Assembly (NCBI RefSeq): GCF_018502625.1
Contig: NZ_CP075566.1
Location: 2,423,001-2,487,000, forward strand
Source: Pseudomonas hormoni
GTDB taxonomy: Bacteria; Pseudomonadota; Gammaproteobacteria; Pseudomonadales; Pseudomonadaceae
DNA length: 64,000 nt
Reading direction: 5' to 3'
In this document: one piece after another, positions 45,999-53,510 of the stretch
Layout: every line of letters starts with the position of its first letter
Numbering within the stretch: position 1 is the first letter of the stretch
Program-made: the position numbers and the translations under genes
Notes under the pieces: model-generated
Told to the model about the DNA's origin: nothing
Seen by the model: only the letters and a program-made list of their open reading frames with translations
Databases searched by the model: none

Positions 45999-46574
45999 TC
46001 AAACGCGACATTCGCGGAGTAATTGCCGAGCGGAGTCCGCCATCACCGGCAGAGAGCCAGCGAGCATCAGCACGTCCTTGAGTACCAGGCGACCGCCACC
46101 GGAAAGGTAAGGAAAACCGTGTTGGGCGTCACCGAGAGCCCCCACCCAGGCTTCGGGTGTAGTGATCAGAAAGCTCAAAGTCACCAGTGGCGTACCGAAA
46201 GCCAATGCACCACCGAGCAGCCCCATGCGTCGCGAGATCGGATTGGACAGCACTAACAAACCAATTAGGAGTTCGACTCCGCCCAACCCGATCGAGAACC
46301 CGTAAGTGTTGTTGGCAGCCTGCCAAGAACGCTTCTCGACGTTCAGTTCACCTTCATGGGTCAGGTGAGCCTTGTACTCTTGCGGGTGTTCGTAGAAGAA
46401 CGACATGAAGGGGCTGTTGGCGACAAACGGTGTGATGCTGTCCGCCTCATACGGGACGAACTTGAGTGCGCCGATCCACAGGAAAACGATGCCGATTGCC
46501 AGTCGCATGAGCGATGCGCCAAAAGTATCCACTTTACTGAGGAACCGTAACCAGGTTGCAAATGAGGTGAACAT
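45999..46574 (-). CDS. DUF417 (YkgB/RclC-like) membrane protein
   Basis: 191 residues, four or five membrane helices. DUF417 features: RLAIGIVFLWIGALKFVPYE, ADSITPFVANSPFMSFFYEH, and YGFSIGLGGVELLIGLLVL. In E. coli the relative RclC is part of the reactive-chlorine resistance regulon controlled by the AraC-type RclR. An AraC regulator lies 0.6 kb away here, divergent, with a carboxymuconolactone decarboxylase-like gene between, suggesting a comparable oxidant response unit. Confidence 0.9.
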   Translation of the reverse strand: MFTSFATWLRFLSKVDTFGASLMRLAIGIVFLWIGALKFVPYEADSITPFVANSPFMSFFYEHPQEYKAHLTHEGELNVEKRSWQAANNTYGFSIGLGGVELLIGLLVLSNPISRRMGLLGGALAFGTPLVTLSFLITTPEAWVGALGDAQHGFPYLSGGGRLVLKDVLMLAGSLPVMADSARQLLRECRV

Positions 46575-46694
46575 GAGACTTCTCCAGAAAATTAAATGTG
46601 GAGCAAGTCTGCGGGTTTATCGAACGGCGCTTTTGTTCGTCATGCTCAAGTTGTTGCTCGATCGTCTCAATGTGACCTTCACGTTTCAATGACG

Positions 46695-46728
46695 TAAAAA
46701 AGCCCCGGCACTTTGCAGTGTCGGGGCT
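46695..46728 (-). terminator. Rho-independent terminator of the CMD-family gene
   Basis: On the minus strand a 12-bp stem (AGCCCCG and CACT paired across TTGC, with one G-U pair) at 46701-46728 is followed by six T residues. It starts about 20 bp after the stop of the leftward gene ending at 46750, matching a standard intrinsic terminator. Confidence 0.85.
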
Positions 46729-46749
46729 GCGGGTGAACGCGATGGCGGA

Positions 46750-47091
46750 CTAGCTCTTCAACGTATCAAATGCTTCAAGCGTTCGCAGCGAATAGATGTA
46801 CGCAGCACCCGCGTTCATCGAGATAGCCGTGGCCAGGGTCGCCGCCACCTCTTCGCGGCTCGCGCCTGCCTTGATCGCTGCGTTCGTATGTGCGGCGATA
46901 CAACCATCGCAACGAGTAGTGACAGCGACGGCGATCGAGATCAACTCGCGTGTCTTGACATCCAGCACATCGTTTTCGGCAGCGGCTTCACCGAGTGCCA
47001 TGTAGGCTTTGACCATCTTGGGGTTGCTCTTGCCCAGTGCGCCGAAGGCTTTCTGGATAGTGGGCAATAATTCGGACCAGTTATTGAACAT
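46750..47091 (-). CDS. Carboxymuconolactone decarboxylase/AhpD-family protein
   Basis: 113 residues. The family core ELISIAVAVTTRCDGCIAAHTNAAIKAG contains the CxxC...H redox motif of AhpD-like proteins (CDGCIAAH), so it is probably a peroxidase-type or alkylhydroperoxidase accessory protein rather than a decarboxylase. It is divergent from the AraC regulator at 47203, with 111 bp between the starts. Confidence 0.92.
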   Translation of the reverse strand: MFNNWSELLPTIQKAFGALGKSNPKMVKAYMALGEAAAENDVLDVKTRELISIAVAVTTRCDGCIAAHTNAAIKAGASREEVAATLATAISMNAGAAYIYSLRTLEAFDTLKS

Positions 47092-47202
47092 AGCGTTAAT
47101 TCCTGAACAGGTTGAGTGTACTGTTTCGACACACTCAGTTTTCTCCAGTGGCGCGATTCAGGTTTGTTCAATCGGCTCAGCTTTTATTGCGAAAGACTCA
47201 AA

Positions 47203-48099
47203 ATGAATTCAATCGATAAACTCATCAGCTTGGCCAACGTACGCGGCAGCCTGGATTTGCGCTGCCAGTTCGAGGGGGATTGGGCACGCGAGCATGAGCA
47301 GGAAGCCTTGGGCAAGGCGCCCTATCACATCGTGCTGGCCGGAGAGTGCCGGGTATATTTTCCCGATGGCCAGCGTGTTCCCATGAAGACCGGGGACATT
47401 TTGCTGCTTCCACGAGGCGCGCCGCATGTCATGCACAGCCCAGGCAAAACCGTAGCGCCGACCGTGCCGAACGTTAGCGAAGGTGGTGTCGTGCCGATGC
47501 ATCGTATTGGCGGGGCCAGTCGCGATTTCGACATGCTCTGTGGCGGGTTTCACTTCAATCGCACGTCACTACTATTCGCCGCGCTGCCCGAGTATCTGGT
47601 CATTCCGCCCACCGACAGTGGGCAGCTGCCTGCGCTGGTGGAGATGCTGCGTGGCGAAGCGGATGGCGACCAGGTCTGCTCCAGATTCATGCTCGACGCG
47701 CTTTCCCAGGCGTTGTTCACCTTGATCCTGCGAGCGCACCTTGCAACCGAGGGCCAGACCACCGGCTCATTGGCCTTGCTCAGCGATAAACGGCTCGGAC
47801 GCGCCTGGCAGGCGATGCTGGCCGACCCTGCATTCGAGTGGACCGTTGAAGGGCTGGCGGAAATGGCGAGCATGTCCCGCGCAACTTTTCTGCGCGCATT
47901 TGCACGTGTGGCTGGCGCATCACCCTGGGTGCTGTTGACTCAGGTCCGCATGGAAATGGCGTTCAACCTGCTGAGCCACTCCCATCTGGGGCTGAGCGAT
48001 ATTGCCGTACAGGTGGGATACCAGTCGCAGTCGGCCTTCAGCAAGAAATTCAAGGAGTTTTACGGGGAGGCGCCGGGAAAACTGCGTCGCGGGATTTAG
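47203..48099 (+). CDS. AraC family regulator with cupin_6 sensor domain
   Basis: 298 residues from the ATG at 47203. The N-terminal cupin_6 domain (HIVLAGECRVYFPDGQ, GDILLLPRGAPHVMHSPG) is followed by two HTHs (WTVEGLAEMASMSRATFLRA then LGLSDIAVQVGYQSQSAFSK). This is the architecture of E. coli RclR. Its divergence from the CMD-family and DUF417 genes suggests it activates them under oxidant or electrophile stress. An upstream extension of the frame to 47116 has no good start. Confidence 0.92.
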   Translation: MNSIDKLISLANVRGSLDLRCQFEGDWAREHEQEALGKAPYHIVLAGECRVYFPDGQRVPMKTGDILLLPRGAPHVMHSPGKTVAPTVPNVSEGGVVPMHRIGGASRDFDMLCGGFHFNRTSLLFAALPEYLVIPPTDSGQLPALVEMLRGEADGDQVCSRFMLDALSQALFTLILRAHLATEGQTTGSLALLSDKRLGRAWQAMLADPAFEWTVEGLAEMASMSRATFLRAFARVAGASPWVLLTQVRMEMAFNLLSHSHLGLSDIAVQVGYQSQSAFSKKFKEFYGEAPGKLRRGI

Positions 48100-48114
48100 T
48101 TCTACGGCAGCTTC

Positions 48115-48293
48115 CACCTCACCCGCAATTTCCCAATGGGCGTTTTCAGCAAACAGGAGTGCGAGCGCCTGAGCGTCGCCGCTACCCAGTTTCTGCGATT
48201 CCCGCTCTGGTGGAACAGGATGAGCAGCTTCCATTTTCCGCCGACGAGATTGAGCACTGCTTCGAGACCGCACCCGAATGGCGCTTGTGTCAT
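48115..48293 (-). pseudogene. HxlR-type regulator and SnoaL-like stubs
   Basis: From 48293 leftward one frame reads MTQAPFGCGLEAVLNLVGGK then WKLLILFHQSGN, the start of an HxlR-type winged-helix regulator. The adjoining frame then reads SGDAQALALLFAENAHWEIA, typical of a SnoaL/NTF2-like protein. Two truncated, unrelated gene pieces are thus fused out of frame, marking a deletion between two former neighbours. Neither can be functional. Confidence 0.6.
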
Positions 48294-48518
48294 ACCGTCA
48301 TCTCCACATCAAACCTTCGATCAACTTCGCCAACGTCCCGACCATTGCAGCCGCTGAAATGCTGGATTGTAAAAGCTGGTAATTCCTGACTTTCATGCCA
48401 ACTGGGAAGATGGCCCGTCGACGCGATTAGCGTGTCGACTGCCCATATGCACTCGATATCGCACGTTGTCAAAGCGAATAGCCGCCTCAACAACACGCCA
48501 TGATTTTTGGAGACTGCC

Positions 48519-49301
48519 GTGGAATTTCTGCTCTATCTGGCTCTTGGCGCATGCGCTGGAGTGCTGGCTGGTCTGTTTGGGGTCGGCGGCGGCCTCATCA
48601 TCGTCCCGGTCCTCGTGTTCAGCTTCACCCTACAGGGCTTTGACGGTTCGGTGCTGACTCATCTGGCGGTTGGCACTTCGCTGGCAACTATCATCTTTAC
48701 AACCATCCTGTCTGTCAGAGCCCATCATCGTACGGGGGCGGTGTATTGGAAGGTATTCGGATGGATGACGGTCGGCATTCTGATCGGAGCCGGTTTGGGA
48801 TCAGTCACCGCCAGCTTCATTGCCGGTCCGCATTTGCAAAAAATCATTGGCATTTTTGCCATTGTGGTGTCGATCAAGATGGCTCTGGACTTCAAACCCA
48901 AAGTCACCCGTGGCTTGCCTGGCAAACCTGCCCTGACTCTGGCCGGCATGGTGATCGGCTGGGCGTCTGCGATTTTTGGCATTGGCGGTGGTTCCATGAC
49001 TGTGCCGTTCCTGACCTGGCGCAGCCTGACCATGCAGCAGGCGGTGGCGACCTCCTCCGCTTGCGGCTTCCCAACAGCAGTGGTGGGCACGATCAGTTTC
49101 ATGATTCTTGGATGGCACGATCCATTGCTGCCAGAACACAGCCTCGGTTTTGTCTACTTGCCGGCAGTGATCGGCATTGCACTGACCAGTATGGTCTTCG
49201 CCCCGTTTGGCGCGAACCTGGCACATAGACTGTCACCCAGGATCCTGAAACTGCTATTCGCCCTGATGCTGGTGTTGGTGGGAATAGACTTTTTGACGTG
49301 A
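48519..49301 (+). CDS. TauE/SafE family sulfite/anion permease
   Basis: 260 residues from the GTG at 48519, preceded by GGAG six bases upstream. Two inverted repeats typical of the family are seen: GVLAGLFGVGGGLIIVPVLV and WASAIFGIGGGSMTVPFLTW. About eight membrane helices. TauE/SafE proteins export sulfite, sulfoacetate or related small anions. It stands alone, with the OprD porin gene 150 bp downstream on the same strand. Confidence 0.92.
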   Translation: MEFLLYLALGACAGVLAGLFGVGGGLIIVPVLVFSFTLQGFDGSVLTHLAVGTSLATIIFTTILSVRAHHRTGAVYWKVFGWMTVGILIGAGLGSVTASFIAGPHLQKIIGIFAIVVSIKMALDFKPKVTRGLPGKPALTLAGMVIGWASAIFGIGGGSMTVPFLTWRSLTMQQAVATSSACGFPTAVVGTISFMILGWHDPLLPEHSLGFVYLPAVIGIALTSMVFAPFGANLAHRLSPRILKLLFALMLVLVGIDFLT

Positions 49302-49451
49302 TTCGTCTGCTTGTGAGCATGCTCGGCACTGCCTTATCGTCTGAACTGCTACGCTTTCCACAATTGCAAAAAAAAGTCATCCGTCCCGTGTCATGTTCAT
49401 AACGGCAGAGCGGATCAGTTTTCAATCAGCGCCGACGACTCAGGTGCTTTT

Positions 49452-50789
49452 ATGAAAAGAAAAACTTTGCCCGCCGCGATCATGCTCGCGAGCGTCACAT
49501 TCGGGGCCAATGCCGCAGACACCAAGGCGCATGGGTTCTTCGAGGACAGTCAGACGACTCTCAGCTCTCGCACCATGTATTACAACAATGACAACCACGA
49601 CGGTGGAGCCGACCAGCGTGAAGCGGCCACCGCGCTCAAGTTCGGGTTCGTGTCGGGCTTCACTGAAGGCACGGTCGGTTTTGGCCTCGACGTGTCCTCG
49701 CTGGTTGCCATTCATCTGGATGGCGGTAAAGGCCATCACCCCGACGCCAATACGTTCTTCCCTAGCGACACCGATGGCTCGGCCTCTCATTCATGGAGCC
49801 GAGCCGGCGCCAACGTCAAAGCACGCTTCTCAAAAACCGAGGTCGCTGTAGGCAATGTACTTACGCCCAGCCTGCCGATACTCGTTGCCACGGATTCGCG
49901 GTTAGTCATTCAAAACTTCGGCGGCGGCATCATCACGTCCAAGGAAATCGACGACCTTACGCTCACCGCTGGCAAAATTGATCAGTCCTCCGGTAGAGCT
50001 ACAAGTAACTCTACCGGACTGGCAGTTGCAGGCGGCACGAAGGATTCAAACGACTTCCGCTTCGCAGGCGGTGACTGGAAAATAACCAAGGATCTGATGC
50101 TTCAGTACTACTTCGCCAGACTTGAGAACTATTACAAACAGGACTTCCTTGGCCTGGTTCACCTGCTTCCTTTAGGCAATGAGCAGTCATTCAAGACCGA
50201 TCTGCGCTACTTCGACAGTAGCTCCGACGGAAAAAACGGCGAGATCGGATACCGTTTCAATAACAACGGAGGTTATGCCAAAACACCTGGAGAAGTGGAT
50301 AACAAAACCTGGAGTGCCATGTTTACCTATAGCCTTGGAGGTCATGCGTTCATGCTGGGCCACGAAAGTGTCAGCGACGACGGAGGGTTTGTATGGCTCA
50401 ACCAGGGCAACGTCGTAGACGGCCGGAATCGACCGGAGGGGAACGGAGGTACGGCGTTCTATCTGTTTACCGATGCCATTGTCGGCAACTTTTCCCGGGC
50501 AGGTGAGCAAACCAATTTTGGTCAGTACTCCTATGACTTCTCAAAACTGAATGTGCCTGGGCTGAAGGCATCGGTCGCCTACCTCAAAGGCGATAACATC
50601 AAAGGTATCAACGGTGGAGGCGATCTTTCGGAATGGGAGCGTGACATGAGGGTCGACTACGTCATCCAAGCTGGGCCGTTGAAAGGCTTTGGGACTACCT
50701 TGCGCCATGGCACCTATCGTAGTGACAACGCTGCGGTTGCAAACCAAGATCAAACCCGCCTTATTTTCAACTACAGCCATTCTTTGTAG
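49452..50789 (+). CDS. OprD-family outer membrane porin
   Basis: 445 residues with a signal peptide (MKRKTLPAAIMLASVTFGANA). Typical OprD features: HGFFEDSQTTLSSRTMYYNN, GFTEGTVGFGLDVSSLVAIH, GNVLTPSLPILVATDSRLV, and an 18-strand barrel ending NYSHSL with a C-terminal leucine rather than the commoner phenylalanine. OprD porins take up amino acids, small carboxylates or aromatic acids; this one's substrate is not clear from sequence. It may share a transcript with the TauE/SafE gene. Confidence 0.92.
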   Translation: MKRKTLPAAIMLASVTFGANAADTKAHGFFEDSQTTLSSRTMYYNNDNHDGGADQREAATALKFGFVSGFTEGTVGFGLDVSSLVAIHLDGGKGHHPDANTFFPSDTDGSASHSWSRAGANVKARFSKTEVAVGNVLTPSLPILVATDSRLVIQNFGGGIITSKEIDDLTLTAGKIDQSSGRATSNSTGLAVAGGTKDSNDFRFAGGDWKITKDLMLQYYFARLENYYKQDFLGLVHLLPLGNEQSFKTDLRYFDSSSDGKNGEIGYRFNNNGGYAKTPGEVDNKTWSAMFTYSLGGHAFMLGHESVSDDGGFVWLNQGNVVDGRNRPEGNGGTAFYLFTDAIVGNFSRAGEQTNFGQYSYDFSKLNVPGLKASVAYLKGDNIKGINGGGDLSEWERDMRVDYVIQAGPLKGFGTTLRHGTYRSDNAAVANQDQTRLIFNYSHSL

Positions 50790-50869
50790 ATACCCACGGC
50801 GGTCACGATCTTCAAGGAAACCTCCCCAAGCCGTTTGCCTCTTCGCGCCGCCCTCGCAAGAGTATTGTG

Positions 50870-51088
50870 CTAGACCTTAGATATGATTGCGATGGCGTCG
50901 AAGTCGTAGGGAGACCACATCCAATTGCGCCAGGTGATCAGCCATTTGCTCATCAATGACTTGCAGTCAATGACAGATTCCACAGTAAGGCTTCCCGCCT
51001 TGTACTCGAGCCTTAGACCATGGGTGGTTTCTGAGCCAGGAGACACCGCCGCTTTCCACTTGTCGTTACCTACCTGGGAGGAGCACAT
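50870..51088 (-). CDS. Hypothetical small frame opposite the FixJ-type gene start
   Basis: 72 residues (ATG at 51088; the frame also opens at a TTG at 51097). Codon choice is coding-like: GNDKWKAAVSPGSETTHGLR and SLMSKWLITWRNWMWSPYDF. No ribosome-binding site and no known domain. It may be the tail of a decayed gene rather than an expressed one. Confidence 0.3.
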   Translation of the reverse strand: MCSSQVGNDKWKAAVSPGSETTHGLRLEYKAGSLTVESVIDCKSLMSKWLITWRNWMWSPYDFDAIAIISKV

Positions 51089-51739
51089 GTGAGTCAAGAA
51101 TCTCTCTCTGATTCGCCTCTTGATAATGGACCCATAGTCTTCGTTGTTGATGATGATGAGTCCGTGCGCATCGCATTAAACAGTCTTTTCCGCTCGATGG
51201 ATGTGCGGGTCGAGACGTTCGCCTCCGCGGCCGAATTCATTCGCCGCCCCGACCCTCAAGCACCGTGCTGCCTGGTGCTGGATGTCCGCCTCCAAGGATC
51301 CAGTGGCCTGGATTTTCAGCGAGAGTTGCTTGAGTCAGCGAATAAGTTGCCCATCATCTTCATATCCGGGCATGGCGACATCGCGATGTCTGTTAAAGCG
51401 ATGAAGGCTGGCGCCCTAGACTTCCTGGTCAAACCATTTCGCGACCAGGACCTCCTGGACGCGGTATCGGCTGCACTCAGGACAGATACAAAGCGCCGTG
51501 AACTGGCCAAGGAGGATGCCGGATTGCATGCATGTTACCAGTCACTGACTGCGCGGGAACGCGAAGTCATGGCTTATGCCGTGAAGGGCCTGATGAACAA
51601 ACAGATCGCCGGCGAGATCTCTATCAGTGAAGTCACTGTCAAAATTCACCGTGGTAACGCGATGAAAAAAATGAAGGCGAAGTCGTTTGCTGATCTGGTA
51701 CGAATGGCTGAATCGCTAGGGATAGGAGGTAAGCACTGA
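51089..51739 (+). CDS. FixJ-type response regulator, paralogue
   Basis: 216 residues from a GTG preceded by GGGAGGAG. Receiver with DDDE, phospho-Asp65 in CLVLDVRLQG and the FLVKPFRDQ lysine; LuxR HTH from LTAREREVMAYAVKGLMNKQ. Very similar to the regulator at 18521-19177, but with no kinase gene beside it. It may be an orphan that is phosphorylated by the kinase at 16.7-18.5 kb. It lies upstream of the third cyanase cassette. Confidence 0.92.
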   Translation: MSQESLSDSPLDNGPIVFVVDDDESVRIALNSLFRSMDVRVETFASAAEFIRRPDPQAPCCLVLDVRLQGSSGLDFQRELLESANKLPIIFISGHGDIAMSVKAMKAGALDFLVKPFRDQDLLDAVSAALRTDTKRRELAKEDAGLHACYQSLTAREREVMAYAVKGLMNKQIAGEISISEVTVKIHRGNAMKKMKAKSFADLVRMAESLGIGGKH

Positions 51740-51930
51740 ATCAATTTCATGCGTACTGTGTACTTAGAAGCAATACGCTCATGGAGTGTCAGGCAACTGC
51801 CTATCTGCATCAGTGCCACCGTCCGTCCGCTCTCCTATCCCTCCCACTCATACTCCACCAAATCTCGCCCAGCTGAACGCCGGCAAATCGTCCGGTACAA
51901 TTAAAAAATCAAAATCTCGATGCCCACCAC
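51740..51930. other. Region after the FixJ-type gene
   Basis: 191 bp with no recognisable gene, leading into regulatory element copy B. No clear terminator with a T-run was found. Confidence 0.35.
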
Positions 51931-52000
51931 TAATACTCCAGTATTAGTCCCTACCACTCACGCGCTAAAAAATTCGACCTTATGTCGAAGTGCTTATCAA
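51931..52000 (+). promoter_or_regulatory. 70-bp regulatory element, copy B
   Basis: Ungapped match to 19781-19850 (53 of 70 bases by hand count). Here the dyad is longer and better: TAATACT-CC-AGTATTA (51931-51946). CTACCACTCA and GTCGAAGTGCTTATCAA follow. It ends 212 bp before the third cynS and 190 bp after the regulator gene. Likely a binding site for the FixJ-type regulators and part of the cynS promoter region. Confidence 0.6.
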
Positions 52001-52211
52001 CTGCGGCAGTCCTATGCTGTGTTCAAGCAAACGAAAACACTGCACCAGTAGACACCAGCGACAGAAGCGACCAGCTCCAATTAATACAGAACAAGTTCGG
52101 CGAATTTGAATGGAGGCTCAAACACTACCAACAGTTTTGGCAATGATCACCTAATACTAAAATGACACTAATCCAAATCATCAGTTAAATTATCTCGACT
52201 GGAGAAATGCC

Positions 52212-52679
52212 ATGACACAGTCACACGTTTATAACGAAGTCAGCATTGCATTGACGACCGAGATTCTGCAAGCCAAAGCAAGCAGAAACCTGTCATGGCA
52301 GGACCTGTCAAACGGTACCGGATTGGGCCTGGCTTACGTCACCGCAGCCCTCCTGGGTCAGCAACCGCTGCCAGCAGACGCAGCCAGAATCATCGGCCAA
52401 AAACTCGGCCTGAACTCCGAGAGCGTGGCTTTGCTGCAAATCATTCCACTACGCGGAAGTTTGTCAGGGGTCCCAAGTGATCCAACCATCTACCGTTTCT
52501 ACGAGATGATCCAGATCTACGGAACTACGCTGAAAGCTCTGGTCCACGAGCAGTTCGGCGACGGCATAATCAGCGCAATCAACTTCAAGCTAAATATGCA
52601 GAAAGTTGAAGATCCAGAAGGTGGCCACCGTGCGGTGATTACCCTTGACGGTAAGTTTCTGCCGCTGCGCCCTTTCTGA
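52212..52679 (+). CDS. cynS: Cyanate hydratase, copy 3
   Basis: 155 residues. Residues 1-70 differ considerably from copies 1 and 2 ([20 protein letters not shown]), while the catalytic half from [20 protein letters not shown] to the end is almost identical. Arg95, Glu98 and Ser121 are present. Codon use is more AT-rich. The leader shares no obvious sequence with the cynR-type leader; instead element copy B lies upstream, suggesting control by the FixJ-type regulator. Confidence 0.95.
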   Translation: MTQSHVYNEVSIALTTEILQAKASRNLSWQDLSNGTGLGLAYVTAALLGQQPLPADAARIIGQKLGLNSESVALLQIIPLRGSLSGVPSDPTIYRFYEMIQIYGTTLKALVHEQFGDGIISAINFKLNMQKVEDPEGGHRAVITLDGKFLPLRPF

Positions 52680-52697
52680 AAGTACAGCAGACATTAC

Positions 52698-52718
52698 GGC
52701 CCGTGGTCCATGCGGGCC
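52698..52718 (+). terminator. Intercistronic hairpin after cynS copy 3
   Basis: GGCCCG and CGGGCC pair across a nine-base loop, 18 bases after the stop. Weaker than the hairpins after the other two copies, but conserved in place. No T-run. Confidence 0.45.
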
Positions 52719-52775
52719 AACTAAACACCTTTTAAAGGTTGCGAGTCCACACCCGTCAAACTGGAGATCAATCTC

Positions 52776-53024
52776 ATGAAAAAATTCCTGTTTCTCGTCT
52801 TGTCCGTTACGGCCTCGTTATCAACATACACACAAGAAGCCAACGCAGCTCCAGCCGTTGACACTTATAAATACGGAATGCATCTCGACGTAGCTAAGGT
52901 GGTCAAAACTTCACCGACAGCTGATGTCTGCGGACCCACACCAGTGCGAATGACATACAACGACTCGCACGGCGAAGTACACATCTTGGAATACCGCGTC
53001 ATTGGCACCGGATGCACTAATTGA
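52776..53024 (+). CDS. DUF2790 small exported protein, copy 3
   Basis: 82 residues; signal peptide MKKFLFLVLSVTASLSTYTQ then a mature domain VAKVVKTSPTADVCGPTPVR and MTYNDSHGEVHILEYRVIGT. Very similar to copy 1 (24942-25190), with the same two cysteines and length. Third instance of a DUF2790 gene next to cynS. Function unknown, periplasmic by prediction. Confidence 0.87.
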   Translation: MKKFLFLVLSVTASLSTYTQEANAAPAVDTYKYGMHLDVAKVVKTSPTADVCGPTPVRMTYNDSHGEVHILEYRVIGTGCTN

Positions 53025-53055
53025 GGCGTAATCTAATCATAAGATCTCGAGGATT

Positions 53056-53095
53056 ATGAAAATAAAAACACCTCATTGAAGGCTTTTTGAAAAAT
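53056..53095 (+). pseudogene. Start of a decayed carbonic anhydrase gene
   Basis: About 40 bp, ATGAAAATAAAAACACCTCA followed by TTGAAGGCTTTTTGAAAAA, match the first codons of cynT (M-K-x-L-I-E-G-F-L-K) with small changes. It lies 31 bp after the DUF2790 gene, just where cynT sits in the 25-kb cassette (38 bp gap). The rest of the gene is gone. So the ancestral cassette was cynS-DUF2790-cynT here too. Confidence 0.6.
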
Positions 53096-53510
53096 CGCTG
53101 ATAGCACACCTGACGACCTGCGCAGTACCCGCTCGCCCTACCAGCGTTGCTGCGTGATACAAGCGCCTGATTGGGAAGAAATCACTATGGCGTAAGCGCT
53201 AGGCCAGTAAGAGGGCAATCGAATTTAAGCGCTGAAACTTCGGCCATTTCACACAGTGAAATATTAGATTGTTCTTTTTGGTCGTTCTCACGCAATAGAT
53301 ACAAGCAGACCATGATCCACGCAGTCGATCGATTCGTTACAGGTATAGATGTCTGTGCTCGATGACCCGTGGGCTTCTTGATGGCGTAAAAAAGGTTCTG
53401 AAACGCTCTATAGACGTTGCGCCAGCTCCCTACCAATGAAGGCGCAGACGGTTCTGCACCCGTTTCAAATTTACCTGACTGCGTCAATCTTCTATACACA
53501 GGAACATTCG
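53096..53510. other. Intergenic region without recognised genes
   Basis: About 415 bp following the carbonic anhydrase stub. Short frames on both strands lack motifs. The promoter of the hydrolase gene is presumably near 53470. Confidence 0.35.

Noticed and set aside
45625..46110. 161-codon rightward frame between the hydrolase and DUF417 genes
   Set aside because: No motif, low coding character, overlaps the ends of both leftward genes.
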